From NCBI GenBank assembly GCA_022835595.1, contig BQUP01000003.1:1784975-1848974 (forward strand): a DNA stretch of 64,000 nucleotides, in the 5' to 3' direction. A program made the translations under genes and the position numbers. This document shows, one piece after another, positions 44,444-58,329 of the stretch. Position 1 is the first letter of the stretch, and every line of letters begins with the position of its first letter. The notes beneath the pieces were generated by a model. That model had not been told where the DNA came from. It ran no database searches and was given only the letters and a program-made list of their open reading frames with translations. The stretch comes from Cystobasidium ongulense. Taxonomy: Eukaryota > Basidiomycota > Cystobasidiomycetes > Cystobasidiales > Cystobasidiaceae.

Positions 44444-46576
44444 TTACAAACTTTCAGCTTCAGCAAGCATTGCTTTCACATTTCCATCTACATCATAATC
44501 CCAGATCCACCTCATCCTATCATCAAGATTTGCCTTTACTTTATCAAAGTCCTGTCCTTCACCTTCCACTCCTCTACCCTCGTACAGTAGACCAGCTTGT
44601 GCGCTTGTGATTTGTACTTTGGCGGCTCGGTCGTGTCTGTATTTCTGATATAGCTCTAATGCCTTTTGAAGCTTTTCAGGATTGCTGGATTTGTTAACGT
44701 TGGGACTGCCCAGCAGGCGAGCCAGGAAGAGCGCATCTTCTGTCGCTTGTCCAGCACCAGCACCCTGTAGCAATTCATGATTAGTTTGAAGCTGAAAAAA
44801 GGCTGCTGAATCATCTTCCTACCTGATGAGGTGTTGTACCGTGAGCAGCATCTCCAGTAAGGACGATTCGGTCGCCAATAGAGAAAGGCAATGCGGGAAG
44901 GTCACTATCGATGCCGAACCACACGTGAGCTATGTTAGAGAGGAGGGATTATGAGTTGACTTGTGCTTACAAGATACCCCAGATGGATGGGTTAGGAATA
45001 GCTTTCATTAGATTGACACACTTCTCATTGAAGCCTTTGTAATCTTCGAGCATCTCTTCAATGGGTCTGTTCTCTTGCCATGGTCCAGTCTGTCCATGGA
45101 TCTTCTTATGCCCTGGACTAACGTTTGGGATATCGTGTAAGCGAATGGACAGAGTGTGAATTATACAGCGATCGCAACGCACTCTCTCACGAAGCCGACA
45201 AGGTTGGCCGTTTGTCCTCCTTTGACCGGGAAAGTCTGGAATAGCAGAGAAGGGTGAATATGACTCCGAGAGGTGCGACTCTATAACTCACCAGAATATG
45301 TCTATCCAGACCAAGCCACATGGTAGAGAACACTGGTGGAGACCCAATGGCCTCGGTATACTTGTCAGCGGGGATCAAACCTCTCCACGCAATCCATTCG
45401 GCATATTTCTCCTGTTGCTTTGACATATCTTCACCCTTCTTGCTATATAATGCTTTGCGGAGGAGAGATTTGACACCGTCGCATGCTACTATAAGGTCGG
45501 TTTCTGCTGTTGTGCCATCGGCGAACTTGAGGAGAGCATGATCTGGATATGTTTCGTCTGGATGGATGAAAATTAAATATTATCAGCAGACGTCTAGAGT
45601 ACGCTAGAACTTCACAGATTGTGCACGACTCACAGTCTTCTACTCTCTTGCCATTCGCACGGTATTGCGAAGGGACCAAAGCGAGCAGGCGGTCAAGGAA
45701 GTCGGCTCTGTTATGATGGAAGTCGATAAGTCAGGACTTTCGAGCTGATATATGGAGTGTTGGGACTAGATGTGAGGAAACGGCATTCAATGCATTCCAG
45801 TTCATCACTTCAGTGGCGGAGAGTTGCCACTCCAACATTGAAGCACGGAGAAGTGGAAGCTACACTGCTCTTCGCAGCCTCACATCTAAGTCGAATCTGG
45901 ACAGGAAGCAACAGACCTATGGACGTGACCATTGCCGGCACCATCACCCCAAATAGAAGTGATGAGCTCGCCGCTTCTTGGGTGCGAGGTCTCGGCAAAG
46001 CGCCACTCGAACCAGAGGTCGTGAGTCTCTTTTGGCGATGAGCCTAGCTTGCGTACTTGATCTTCTAATCCAAGAGCCTGTTTGTGGATCACATTGGATG
46101 CAAGCGCATTGTCAGACTGTGTATTCTCGTGTAAGGATGGCAGATTGGAACCGGAACGCCACGCACGAATAGGGCCTTTTGAGCTATGATACGAGCATCA
46201 ATGGAATAGAAGGCATTAGCCTCTGTTCTACTACACACTGATTATATACACACTCACAATTAGGACCCAAGCTGACTCCTGCACCGATTTCAGCGAACTT
46301 GGACTGCGACCAAGTACGGTAAGCGGGGGCCTTTCTGGAGCTGCATGGCTGGACGTAGCACGACTCACAGCTTGCTCATAGACCGTAAGCTGGAGATTGG
46401 CACCCTTCTGGATTTCCTGGATGATTCCGACGGCCAGCGAAAGGCCAGCGATGCCTGTAGGCAGCGTGTATGCATTTCAGCTTTGCTCTGCGGTACCATC
46501 CACTACGCGCTTCAAGCCAATTGCAACACCCACCTCCCCCGACGACGGCAACTCTCAAAGGCTTGCTCTCGCTCAT
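44444..46576 (-). CDS. FAD-dependent monooxygenase (salicylate hydroxylase-like)
   Basis: Class A flavin monooxygenase that probably hydroxylates an aromatic or similar substrate with NAD(P)H and O2. Start MSESKPLRVAVVGGG, spliced to IAGLSLAVGIIQEIQKGANL, forms the FAD-binding GxGxxG. Middle exons are short with many introns (45200–46350). The second FAD motif reads SIGDRIVLTGDAAHGTTPHQ spliced to GAGAGQATEDALFLARLLGS, the GD...HP-like motif of the family. The C-terminus has LQKALELYQKYRHDRAAKVQ and IWDYDVDGNVKAMLAEAESL, as in salicylate-hydroxylase-like fungal proteins. The true substrate cannot be told from sequence. Confidence 0.82.
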
Positions 46577-47368
46577 GGTCTACAAGTGTTGAGAGGTAAG
46601 TCTATGTACAGAAGCTAAGACACGACCATCGAATTGCACAACTGATAAAGAGTCTCTTAAAGAGCATCAACGATTCGCCGGCATGATCGGGGCCCAGAAG
46701 TTGGACTCCACGGCAGCGCGGAGGCAACTGCGGACGAGATTAACGTCGCGTCTTATCTGCGTTCCCAGTGCTATCCGTGCTGTACCGGCAGCGTACAGTA
46801 TGATACACTTGTCGCACCTCACGCAATCAGAGACGAAAGAGCAACGCTGGCGGACTCTTCTCTCCGCCAAGCAACTTACTCGCTGGCTGTGTATGCTCGA
46901 GGAATGCTGACGGCAATTTACCGGGAAACTTATGACATGCCTTTACAATTGTTTACCGTACTTTTCTTCTTGCGGTGTTTACTAATTTACAAAGCCATGT
47001 CACCTCATGGGAAGAGCTTGCCGCACTAAAGACTCGGTCGCCTGGAGCAATCAGATGCAGCCAGCCATCATCGTGATGCCCGCTGGGTAGCTCTGTTACA
47101 ATTGATTGTTTTTCTCCCTTGGCTGCTTTGTGATACCGGTATAACTCCGCTCAAGCTTTAAATTAGGACTAGGGCAAGAATCCAGCAACAAAGAACAGAT
47201 CAGCGAGCGAGGCACCGTGCGTGATATGGTTCGATGATTTGAGGAGTTGAGAGTTTTCAATACAATACAAGAGTACAGTCCGAGCTCACCTAGATACCAA
47301 CGAAGTGATATTCAATCCTAGACACGGTACCAATACGGGCCACAAGCGCACGTGACGCACAATTCACG
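46577..47368. promoter_or_regulatory. divergent promoter region, monooxygenase / ThuA-domain gene
   Basis: About 790 bases between two divergent start codons; nothing else is recognised on either strand. Confidence 0.4.
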
Positions 47369-48460
47369 ATGTCACTCTCCAACCAGCTGCTCGTGTTTTC
47401 CAGAACCGATGTGAGTGCTAGATATGCAACATTCTCGAGTCGTCGACGGACTTGACTGGCATCACTGACTTATTGCATCATTCGTAACCTATCAGGGCTT
47501 CCGACATGATTCTATACCCCAAGCCATCGATACAATTCGTACCTTCGGTTACAACGCAACATTTTCCGAAGACCCCACACTCTTTTCGTCACAACAATCA
47601 TTATCACAATACAAAGGCATAGTCTTTCTATCTACCTCAGGTGAACCACTCAATGCAGATCAAAAAGGAAATTTTCAAGTATGGTTAGCAAGAGGTGGTG
47701 GTTTTGTAGGAATTCATTCTGCAACATCTACTTTTATGACCACTCCATTCTTTGGAAATGCCATTGGAGCTTCTTTCAGTCGTCATCCTGAATGTCAGAA
47801 TGCTACCTTCATAGTGGAAAATCATAATCACCCTTCAACCGCCAACCTACCAACGCAATGGACCTTTTCGGAAGAAGTTTATAATTTTGTCTCTGATCCC
47901 CGAGCAACGAACGCATCTGTGAGTTCATGTTATGGTCATCGTTGCTCTGACCTTTACTGATGATTCCGATGGTAAAGCTTCTCCTCACCGTAAATGAAGG
48001 CTCATACTTCGATCAATTTAAGCCTCAGCCAGGAGATGCGCAGGGAACACCTCATCCTATAGCATGGTATCGCGACGGCCAAGCGGTCCGTCGAGCGAAC
48101 ATGGCACGACCCTGGACCAGCATCAGCAATACTACGGGATGGGACAGCAGTGGCATCTTTCGACCACCAGGAAGGATGTGGTATACTGGCCTAGGACATC
48201 GATCTGAAACATGGCGAGATGAAACTTTCCAATCTCACGTTCAAGGAGGGATTGATTGGGTTCTAGGAGTCAACACTACAAAACCAAAGACACCGAAAAC
48301 TGGGGTTGTATCCACTTCGAATAATCGTACCACTCCGTCAGATATGGCAGAAGAGGGCTCAGCAGGATTGAATACTGCGCCGGGAAGTCGTCTTGGTCAG
48401 ACTGCTTTGTACGGCCTGGTAGCTAGCACGCTTCTCTTTCACCTTGCACTGGTTTTGTAA
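47369..48460 (+). CDS. ThuA-domain protein with hydrophobic C-terminus
   Basis: ThuA-like domains have a glutamine-amidotransferase-like fold and occur in sugar metabolism; the fungal function is unknown. Exon 1 encodes MSLSNQLLVFSRTD. The next begins GFRHDSIPQAIDTIRTFGYN and carries KGIVFLSTSGEPLNADQKGN, GGGFVGIHSATSTF, GASFSRHPECQ, NHNHPSTANLPTQWTFSEEV. The third carries TPHPIAWYRDGQAVRRANMA then GRMWYTGLGHRSETWRDETF and GGIDWVLGV. These are the standard ThuA positions (HS, FxxHP, HP...LPxxW...DExY, PxxW...G(R)V(F/W)YT.LGH...W). The tail is Ser/Thr-rich and ends in a hydrophobic stretch (YGLVASTLLFHLALVL) like a GPI or tail anchor, but no N-terminal signal peptide is evident. Two introns. 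Confidence 0.8.
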
Positions 48461-48735
48461 ACAGCGTCTTTAACTATTTTCGATACGTTCTTTACACGTT
48501 AGTCTTTGGAGGTTCAGTTTTATAACGTTGTAATAGTTGATCATCTTCAGTGCCGTTTATTTAAGGCGGGCAGTGTAGTCCATTGTCCATCAGCACCACA
48601 TCCAATCAAGTTAGTACTTAACCAACATATGTCATCAAGTATGAATGATACATTTCCAAACTGCGTCCAATGACTTTCGGGGCGACCGGGAGATCTTGTA
48701 CCTCTTATAGCTACATGTGTGATCAACGCGCATTC

Positions 48736-50345
48736 TCACTCTGTGGATTGCTGTTTCATCGAGCGATTCGAAGCTCTCCGGCGAATGGAATTGTCCCTTG
48801 CCAATCTAGCGGAGGTCGACGAGTTTTGCTGTTCAGCTGCCGCGCCCAAATCCCCAGCAAGAGTGGATTCTCCCAGTTCCTCCTTCTTTACTCTGGCTTT
48901 GGAAGTTTCATCGCCGTGAAAGGAGATGTTTTGCCAGTTGGGGCTACTTCCTTCATTTGTGTTTCGACTATCCTCACGCTTGACGACTACAGCTTCATTC
49001 TCACTTTCACTTCCTACGCTTACGATACCAAAATGTAAGTGACGTAGAACCCCTCCACTTTCATCTTCTGCTTCCGTATCGGTACCACTTTGCAAGAAGG
49101 TATCGCCTCTACTACGGGACTGAGCAAATCGACGGGCTTGCTCTTGTAGTTCTCGTCTGGTGCGATCTTCCTCGCTTGTTTTCGCTGACAATGTTCGCCG
49201 AAGCATAGGTACTTTCTTCTCGTCGCTGTCCTCTTCAGACTTGACACTTACTGACTTCGCCGTCGCATGTTCTTCTGAACCCTCTGTATCCTTGTTGCAG
49301 ACATAGCCTGCGATTCCCCATAGAAGGAGCGCGGTAACCAGAGAGATAGCGAAGAAGATACCACAAAAGAGAAAGAACGAGATAATTCGATGGTAGTACA
49401 TGAGCCATCTGAGACCAGTAAGATGAGCTACGAACTGAAGCGTAGCGGAATAGATCTGAAGTTCGCCTGGTGATGTACCGTCTAGGCCAGGTCTACCGAC
49501 TTGAATAAGTGCAGACGTGATACGAGGAGTTGAGAAAGTACGAAGAGCTTTCTTTGTCACCACGGGAACGCGGATGTGTTGCGAATGCGAGTAAAAGTCG
49601 AAGAGCAAGAACGCTGGTAGACGTAGGATGGCTTTGAAGAACCGTACAAGGGGTGGCGTCCATGTGAGAGATGCCTGCGACATCTCTAGGTAAGCTTAAC
49701 GATGCTTTGTTGCAGCTTTACTAGACTCACTGCTCTTGATGATCGCAAGATTGCAGAGCCATCTGCTGCTTGTAGGGTCAAGTCTACCATAAAGTTACCT
49801 GCGGGTAGTGTAGATGAGCTTCACTACAGAGACCACGCTAGCTCATTGTATGTGCGTACCAAGCTCCATATTCCTAGCAGATGCTGGAGCTACCAACTCG
49901 ACGACGATATCATAGACCATATCGCTGGCGAGTGAAGCTCTCTTCAAGTCTACCAAGGCGAATGGTGTTCGTCCTTGTCTAGAATTCAAACGAGTTATAA
50001 TCAGCTTATATCAAGTCTCACTCACGCTTTTTCCAGTACTCACCCATACTGCAGCAATATCTCCTGTTTGAAGCCAACCCTGGGCACGTATAGATAGTAG
50101 AAGACTAAGTATGCGATGACGGCGCTCCCGAGGGAAAGCGCGACGACAACGGCGAGTATAGCGGAGCTGACTGCGGCTTTGCGAAGCGCTGGAGATGTAA
50201 CAGCCTGCTTGATGGGAACGAAAGCCGACTCGAACGAGCTAACAGCGAGTTGCCTGACCGTGAGGGCGTTAGCCGTCGTTGGACGCTCCGCGCTGGCTGA
50301 CAGGCTGCGAGCGGGCTTGTCAGATCCGGCGACGGGATTCTGCAT
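48736..50345 (-). CDS. SEI1: seipin homologue (lipid droplet biogenesis)
   Basis: Seipin is an ER membrane protein at ER–lipid droplet contacts. Start MQNPVAGSDKPARSLSA. Then FVPIKQAVTSPALRKAAVSS and the first membrane helix (AILAVVVALSLGSAVIAYLV), FYYLYVPRVGFKQEILLQYG. Small lumenal exons include TPFALVDLKRASLASDMVYD and IVVELVAPAS. The long C-terminal exon begins SQASLTWTPPLVRFFKAILR and has LPAFLLFDFYSHSQHIRVPV, then the second helix (IISFFLFCGIFFAISLVTAL). The cytosolic tail is long, acidic and Ser-rich, ending RRRASNRSMKQQSTE at 48736. Two helices around a lumenal beta-sandwich with yVP...LQYG near helix 1 is the seipin layout. Divergent from BLM10. Confidence 0.83.
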
Positions 50346-50811
50346 CGCTGCAGAGTCAGCGTGTGGTATATAAAGTGGCTATAAGCTTGCTGCTGCTGTC
50401 GTTAGTCGTGCGGTAGGAGAGCTGCAGCATTCATGGCCGTCTCGATTGCCTTTCGAGCAGCTGTCCATGATATATATGCTGTGCCCTTGCCTTGCTCTGC
50501 TCTGCACTTCTAATACTACAACAAGGAGAGCCAGTCTTGCAACTGAAGAGAGTCAAGCTACGTATCTCGAAGCCTCTCCGTCAGGCGTATCGGCACTTGC
50601 AAGCCGCTGCACTGGTGTCCGCCGGACACACGCAATCGCGGTCCTGAAGCAGTCACGAGTGTACGCAATCTGGACCTCGACGCGCAAGCTCGACCCGACA
50701 GAGACTCGTAAGCGCTTTCGCAGCGAGCAGGCAAATCTGAATTGTCCTGTCCAAGGTATGTCCTGTTCCCTTTCGCACACTCTGGCTCCCTAGTCGAGAG
50801 TTGCATACACA
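50346..50811. promoter_or_regulatory. divergent promoter region, seipin / BLM10
   Basis: About 465 bases between divergent genes. The BLM10 5' end is uncertain, so part of this may be a 5' exon. No specific site recognised. Confidence 0.35.
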
Positions 50812-53800
50812 ATGCTAAGCATACTGTCACAGCTCCGACAGCTGCATCATACGGAAGACGACCACGACAATAAAAGCAAAGACGAGGACGCTGACGACGC
50901 ATTCAAGCAAGACGGAACTCTAGCCATCTACTCTGGCCTCAATCTATTCGACAAGATGGATGAAGAGGAACTCGTCATCGATTCGCCTGAGCAAGAGCCA
51001 GTCGAGGACGAAGATCTAGAAGATGTAGATGACAATCTGAGGCTTGGACAGTCGGCTGCTCCTAGACCAGTCAAGGACAGGGACATAAACAGAGAACAGG
51101 TCCGTCTGTGTTCTTTGAAATGTTTTTCATGTGCCCTTTCAGCATCCTTACTCATTTCGCCCTGACATAGTTCCTGACCTACCCTGAGAGCTTACCCTAC
51201 GATTGCGAATCATTGTCAGACATGGATGCAGAGCTAGACATGATTGTACAGCGAATCTGCCAAGCAGTACAAGCAAGGGATTATGACAGTACGTAAAAGA
51301 TTCATTCTCAGGATTTGTGAAATAGTGTGCCTAACCGATATTTCCACCCACAGTCGGCTTGCTCCAGTGGAACCATCGCCTAGAATGGTGAGTAGGCTTT
51401 CGCATAGATCAATTAACATCTTTCTGACCTAGCCAATCAGCTGGATTTCCCTCAAGTATCCTATGAAGCGGATTATCCGCGCCAAGCTCGCAAAGCTATT
51501 CTACGAGCTAGCAGTACTACCAGGCATGGATCCACGCATCATAGAGACAGCGGCAAACACTTGTATGACCCTTTTAGCAAACAAAAAGAGACTCGATATC
51601 GAAGACCTTCAACTTCCTTGGGAACCGCTCTACCGTGTCCTAGAGCTTGAATTATTCCCGAAGAAACGAAAGACTGGCCTCACAAACATCTCCTTAACGC
51701 TTCTTACTTTGACCGAATACTCACAGCGCTTCTTTCCACCTCACGAGATTCATAACATGCTTTCGACCTTCCTTCCTCGACTAGATGGATCATCCTTAAA
51801 CTCCATTCTAGCCACACAATCCTTTATGGCTCACTTCTTACCTATCTCGCATCCTCAAGAATGGCTGCAACCTTCCTTCGTTCTATGGGAAGCTTTCTCA
51901 AATTCACAAATGTACACCGAACAGTGGCTTGATGTGATTTCGAGATTGGCCGAGAAACACGTAGATCCCAATGTCAGCGACCCAAAGCATATTGACAGGC
52001 TTCGCAAAACGGCACAAGCACAAAATCAAGCCAACGGTCCTGCAGACCAACCTCCAATTGAAAGTATACAAGCTGATACAGCTGCAAATGTTACGCCGAA
52101 GGAGAAATGGAAAGGCATTAGAAGAGAGGTTGGTATTTTCACAGATGAGCAATGGGACTTTCTCATGTCAAAGATGCTTCGAGCTATGGGCATACCTGTC
52201 GGCAATATCCGCAAAACTGGGCAACGTTTCATCTCCCAAGGTGGCGAACTCGCAGCTGCAAATGCAGATGCAGCTGCTAATGCCACATCTCTGAAAATGG
52301 GGAAACCTTCTGAGAAATTACACTCACTCTCTATTCTGTTGATCTACTCCATGTCCGAAGATTCACCCATATTGGATCGAACGCCTGCTTCTTCCAAACG
52401 CCCATCACGAAGACCATCTATGACGGATCTAAAATCGGACAATGGCACAGAACGTAAAGCATACGTAGGCGGATCCAAGGCTTTGGACTCCCTGCTCAAG
52501 TTCGTGAATGCAACCGAAACTTTCTTCCACCCTTCAAATTACGGCGGCTGGACCATAGCTCTTACACGCTTCTTACAGAATGTAACCTGGGAATTCACAA
52601 AGAGAGTAATTGAAGAAGAAAAAGCGGACTGCAAAACTCCGACCGAATGGAGATTGACTCCAAGAATTAGGAAAGAGTTTGTCATTATCACTAGACAGGT
52701 CGCTTTCTTGGCTATGTTTTCGAAGGATCCACTATCCATGGGATGCGCGCAGTCTGCTCTTAAATCTTTGTCCTACTTGGAGCCAAGGTAAGAGGGACTC
52801 CTTGACATTGTTAAGAACCTGTTTTTGTTCGCTAACATCGTGACTTTACAGTCTGGTTATCCCTGCTGTACTAGAGCGATCCTTCCCGGCATTACAAGGT
52901 CTACTGGAGACACATCGTACGACAGCTTGCATGGGCGCTCTATCTGCTGTTGCCATCCCATTCCTTTCTCGGAGCAACTACCCAGCAGGCTCCAAAAACT
53001 TGCTTCCTCTCCTCGACCTGTTTGTACCCGGCCTGGACGTGAACGACCCTATGAAGACCTTATCATCGGTAGCATTCTTCATTCAAGCTCTTGCAACGGT
53101 CAAAATTGCCGATCTCACTCGAGCAGAAGCGTTGGATGAATCTGCGCCTGCAATGGAGCTCGATGGCGTGCATGAGCCGACTCCGGCTATCCAGATCGAG
53201 GATACGGACGACGAGTCAGCTGGGCCAGTCTTGTCCCGTGAGGAAGAAGACGATATGACCCGACAATCGACTGCCGACTTCCCAGAGTGGATTGTCAAAT
53301 TCTTCAAGGCAGTCTTGGCACTTTATGACAATTTGCCTGAACCAGGCCGAAGTGGCCGTTCTGGAGGCAAGCTTGAGGAGACTATGATAAGCACAGTGAC
53401 TGTTGCATCAGATTTCGTGCTTGGTCAATGCTCTCCGGAGATCTACGATATCGCCATGAACATCTTCAAGGAGCACGTTATCAACTCCCCCAAAGCAAAC
53501 TCGGCTCGTGCAATAGGTCATCTAGCCGCATGCTTCGGTCGCGCAAACCCGCAAATGGCTTTGAAAGCTTTCTTACAGCCATGTATAGACAAGATAAAGG
53601 TCGAACTGAAGCACGGTGCTTCTTCAACTCGAACAACAAGTTCGTCTACTCCTATCGAGAGCGACAACGCTTTCCATTGGTATTGTCTCTTACTCCAAGG
53701 CACTCTACACATGGCAGCAGAAGAGGTAATCGTCTCACTCGGAGTTTGAAGTCACAATTGCTAACATGGCATTGTAACAGGCCCTGAATTACAAGAGCGA

Positions 53801-56800
53801 ACTGCTGGAACTTTTCTGCCTTTTGCGCGACAAGTGTCTCACCGAGCGGGGCTACACCTATGGCAGCAGAATGGTACAGGCTTTGCTTGCTTCTTTGTGC
53901 TCCATTTGGGCAAGAGATGGCAGGTCAGCTAACGCAGAGGATTGGCGTGGAGAAGGTGCGTTTTATTTGGGTATATTTAGCCGAGAACTGTCCAGCTGAC
54001 GAGTAGAAGCAGAATACCAAAAGTGTCCTCATCAACATTGGGGTCAGCTTTGCACGGCAACGGAGGTCAAGGTCGACTGGCATATGCCAACTGCGGCTGA
54101 AATCGATTTTGCTCTGGAGATCTTGAAAATCGTGGTGGAACCAGCCGTTGAGAGGCTCGAGCTTCTTGCCAATTCTAATCAGACAGTAACAAAAGAATGG
54201 AGGAACGACTTCAATCGCTACAACTCAATGGTCAGAGGGGCGATGGCTGGTGTCTCGTCACTGACTGCAGTCGTGCCACCATCAGAGCCGGGTGAAACCA
54301 TTAGCGACATTGGGTAAGCAGACCTTGCAATAAATAACATTGTTCCAGCTAATTCAACATCTTGCTTGGGCGCAGTGACGAGGACTTAGCTTTCCTCCAG
54401 CACCACCCTCGCTGCAGTTATGGAGCTACGCTAAAGGATGTCAATGATGCGCGTCTTCAGAGTATCAGTGGCTTGAAAACTCGTACACAATCTATGCTAC
54501 ACGACGCAATCACGCTCTTGACATCTATTGATGATAAGTCGGAAGACGCTATAGACAGCATCAAGATGGCAATTTCAACAAGCAAGAACATCATGACCTG
54601 CCACCCAATGGACCGAGGATCGTATGCTTCAGTCAAGTGCGTATACATGATTTCTACGTTCTCGATACGTTGACTGATATGCCACTTTAGGGCCAATTTC
54701 ACGTTTGCGCGAGACCTCTTCAAGTACACCGTCAATCAGAAAAAGTTCCCTCGACTTGTATGGGTACGAAGGGCCAGTTTGTACCGCGCTTCAAGGCTGC
54801 GTTTGAATACCTTTTATCGCTCGCGAAGCAAAATGGACGACCTCATTATTAAGCAACTCGCTGACATGACTATGTCGAAGTATGTCAGTGTCAGGAAGGC
54901 AGCTCAGCGTGCACTTGACTCCCTTGCACATCTTTACGACGGCACAAGGTCGATGTTACTTAGCACTTTCTTCGAAGCCTTGAAGCGTGAGTTCAAAACG
55001 GTGATCTCTTTTGGACCAAAACTGACGCATGACGCGACAGCTGGTAACGATCCAGACCGAATGAAAGGTGCATTATACGTGTTGGGCAGCAAAACTTTGT
55101 AAGTAATGTTCTATGACATCCTATGATGCTCACTGACTATTGGCGCCTGCAGTGGAAATATGGCTATTCTCGATTGGAGCGTTGGACCTACTTACATCAT
55201 GACCCTGCTTGGCTGCCAGCATGAGCAAAAGGTATGCACGAGACGAAGGCTGTGAAAAACTGCACATCTGACTATGCATTACCTAGCCGTCCATCCAGCA
55301 GCTAGTCAAGAGTGTGACCGATGACTTCTTGATGCGATTAGCAGAGCCTTCGGTAGGACAGCTTTCCGCCCTAAGTATCTTATAAATGAGCGAGCTGATG
55401 CTCAATATTCAATAGACTATCAAAATGACCCTCACGTCAGAAAGTAGTCAGGAAGCAGCAGCAATCTGCGAAGCACAGACTGCCAGGTCTGTCGATGAAG
55501 CGCAAGTCGAACGGCTGTCACAGCACAACAAAAGACGCATTGAGTCCCGCAACACGGCTTATGCAAACCTTGTGCCACAATTGCTGGCAGTCACCCAAGA
55601 CAAAAACAGCCATTGGCGATATGTCCTGACGGCTTCAGTGCGTGCTCTTTCCTAATGTTCGCCCTCTTCGATACTAACCGTGATTGCATATAGCGATTCC
55701 TCAAGTCTTTGATCCGTCGAGATCAGCCCCTACCTATCGAGCTGTGCGCATATCTAACAGACCAGGTAGTCTCGGAGCTTCCCAAGCAGCGTGCCGTGGG
55801 AACTGTCTCGTAAGCACTGCTAGTCTAGTGTATCCTGCAGATCTCGATAGCTGACAGATTATCCTTGATCTGCAGGCTTACCAAGATCCTCCACTTTGTA
55901 AAATTGCGCACTTTTGCACACTCGCCCGAGGATTTGCTCCTTCACCGCAGTCAGAATCCCCTCAAGCGCAAGATTGATGTCCCCAGCAATATTGACGACA
56001 CTTACACGGAAGCCTTCTTGGCTAAGTTTAAGGAACCCCTTTCTGCTGAATCGTATGCTGCTTATACTCTCGCGGCCAGTAACAATACTGAATTATCTCC
56101 GCTACATCTACAGGATGCTTGTCGATAAACTCAATACCGGATGGTTGGCTTGGGGCAAAGCTTATCGAGCATACGCTGTCCCACAAGAACAGCTTTGCGA
56201 ATGGGACACAGAATCAGCAGAAGCCCTTGCTGCGATTCGTAGTAGGGTGGTGTCGAAACCTTTCTGGGAAGCCATGTTCAAGCATCTATCGCAGGAGCAT
56301 ACGCGTGATTACCTAGCGTGAGATTCAGACAGATACCAGACTTAGCCGAAACAAGAGTTTTCTTGCTGACATTGCACTGTCCTTTCACAGGCTTGATAAC
56401 GTCATGGTCATGAAGTCGATCTTCCAGATTTTCATCGACGAGCCTCTTACCGAAGTCCTGCCATTGCTTGATCAGCTCATGACAGATAACGATAGGCACA
56501 AGCAGCGAGCTGCTGCCGAGGTCATCGGAGGTATGCCACTGTGAGCACAAGATGTTTTCGATGACATGCTAACACACATTTTGCAGGTCTCTTGCGTGGT
56601 ATCAAGCACTGGCCGCTTGCGAAGCAGCAAATTGTACACGACTGGCTAGGAAGTAGATGGAGCAAGATATTTGAGAGCATCAATCTGGATACCCAGCCTG
56701 CGTGGGAAATGCTCGTAGAGTATGTTCTGGGCCATCGTAAGTGACACATTGTGTTCACGATGAGCTACTCTGATATACTTACCCTCAACAGGCGATCCAC

Positions 56801-58205
56801 GCCGCAATGAGTCTCTTGTGAAATTCCTCACGAGCCTCTCGCTGGACGTCGAGTCTTCCGAAGCCTTTAAGGAAGCACGAAAAGGTTATCTGCTAGGTAG
56901 CACAATGAGTGAGCCGAACATTTGAGTAGCAGCACTTCATACTATCCACGTTGCTGATCTGTCCCTCAGAATCGCTATCTTGGCATTTCACGCCTTGGTT
57001 GCCTCAATTTGTTGATCCTTTCTGGAAAACCATCACATCCCCTTACACGGAAGTGCGCATGGCTGTGTCCGACGACCTTCGCTTCATGAGCGAAATCCGT
57101 CTCCACCCATCCTTTACCTCTACGGACGCCTTTCTGTCCGCTTGTAAAGGCCGTGAGGGTATGCGGCTCCTTAACGATGTTGACGATGAGTATATCAAGC
57201 GCATCGATAGCCTCGTTCGTAATCTAGCGGACTGGCGGTCAATCCGAAAGCCATTTGCGAAAGATGCAGTCCAGCCCTACGATGCGGCATGTCTCACCAT
57301 CTTGACATGGCTTTGGTCCGGCATGAACGATTACCGGATCACACCAATCTACCCTTTCGTTGTGCGATTGCTACCAGAGTTGATGCGCATGCAAGACATT
57401 CAAGACAATCAAGAACTCCAACGCTGGGCACAGGTCGTTCTCGCAGCAATGGCAGGATTGCCTTACCCTGGACACCTAGTCTCGCCAGTTCTAGACACAC
57501 TGCTGAGCCAATTCAAGAGCACCAGCTGGCGTACCAGGCTCGCCGTCCTCCCTCTGTTGCAAGTCTTCTTTTTCCATCAGCTCTTTTCACTCTCAGAAAG
57601 CCAGATTCGCGAAGTTTTGGACACTCTGCGAAATCTGCTCAAAGATAATCATGTAAGCGAAGCTTACAGGCTCTATGTACGCATACGAATGCTTACCATG
57701 ATGGTGCCTATAGATTGAGGTTCGCGAGGCAGCAGCTACTACACTCAGTGGTATCGTGCGATGTTCTCAAAGAGATTCTGTACTGGCTTTCAAGGTTGGT
57801 AGTCGTATATATTCGTTGAGAATATTGCAGCTAACGAATAGCATACAGGAAATCTCCCTCAACAAGATTCGCTCAACACCAGTCCCCAACAAGAGGAGTA
57901 TAGCCGAGGCCGACCAAGACGCTTTTCAACAGAAGCTACTGGACGCCCACTCCGCAGTGCTGGGAGCATCAGCGTTGATTTCCGCTTGGCCGTACGAAGT
58001 CCCCAGCTGGCTACCCGAACTTCTCATTGCCACACTAAGCAAATTCAGTACATCTCGAGCACCAGTCTCTACGACAGTCAAAGATATGCTTGCGCAATTC
58101 AGAAAGACTCATCAGGATACATGGACAGAAGATCAAAAGAAATTCACATCTGAACAATTGCAAGACTTGTATGACTTCCAGGTTGGAACTAGCTACTATG
58201 CATAG
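50812..58205 (+). CDS. BLM10: proteasome activator BLM10/PA200
   Basis: Very large HEAT-repeat cap that binds the ends of the 20S proteasome and opens its gate. Proposed start MLSILSQLRQLHHTEDDHDN with an acidic N-terminus. Then FLTYPESLPYDCESLSDMDA, IVQRICQAVQARDYD / IGLLQWNHRLE and ISLKYPMKRIIRAKLAKLFY, LPGMDPRIIETAANTCMTLL, all typical of the Blm10 N-terminal region. A long exon to 52791 includes FHPSNYGGWTIALTRFLQNV. Many short exons follow (52855–57718), among them ALSAVAIPFLSR, PEWIVKFFKAVLALYDNLPE and DAACLTILTWLWSGMNDYRI. The C-terminal exon ends LQDLYDFQVGTSYYA. The final Tyr-Tyr-Ala is the HbYX gate-opening motif known from Blm10. Roughly 18–20 introns; the exact 5' end is the least certain part. 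Confidence 0.9.
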
Positions 58206-58329
58206 AGCGGTGTGTAAAGTGAAATATTTCCCTTGTTGCAAGTTTTGCGTAGTATCATCGGTCTACAACTATGTATCTATCACTCGACTGCATGCTACAT
58301 GTACGTTTCAGTGTGCAATATCGAAAGCA

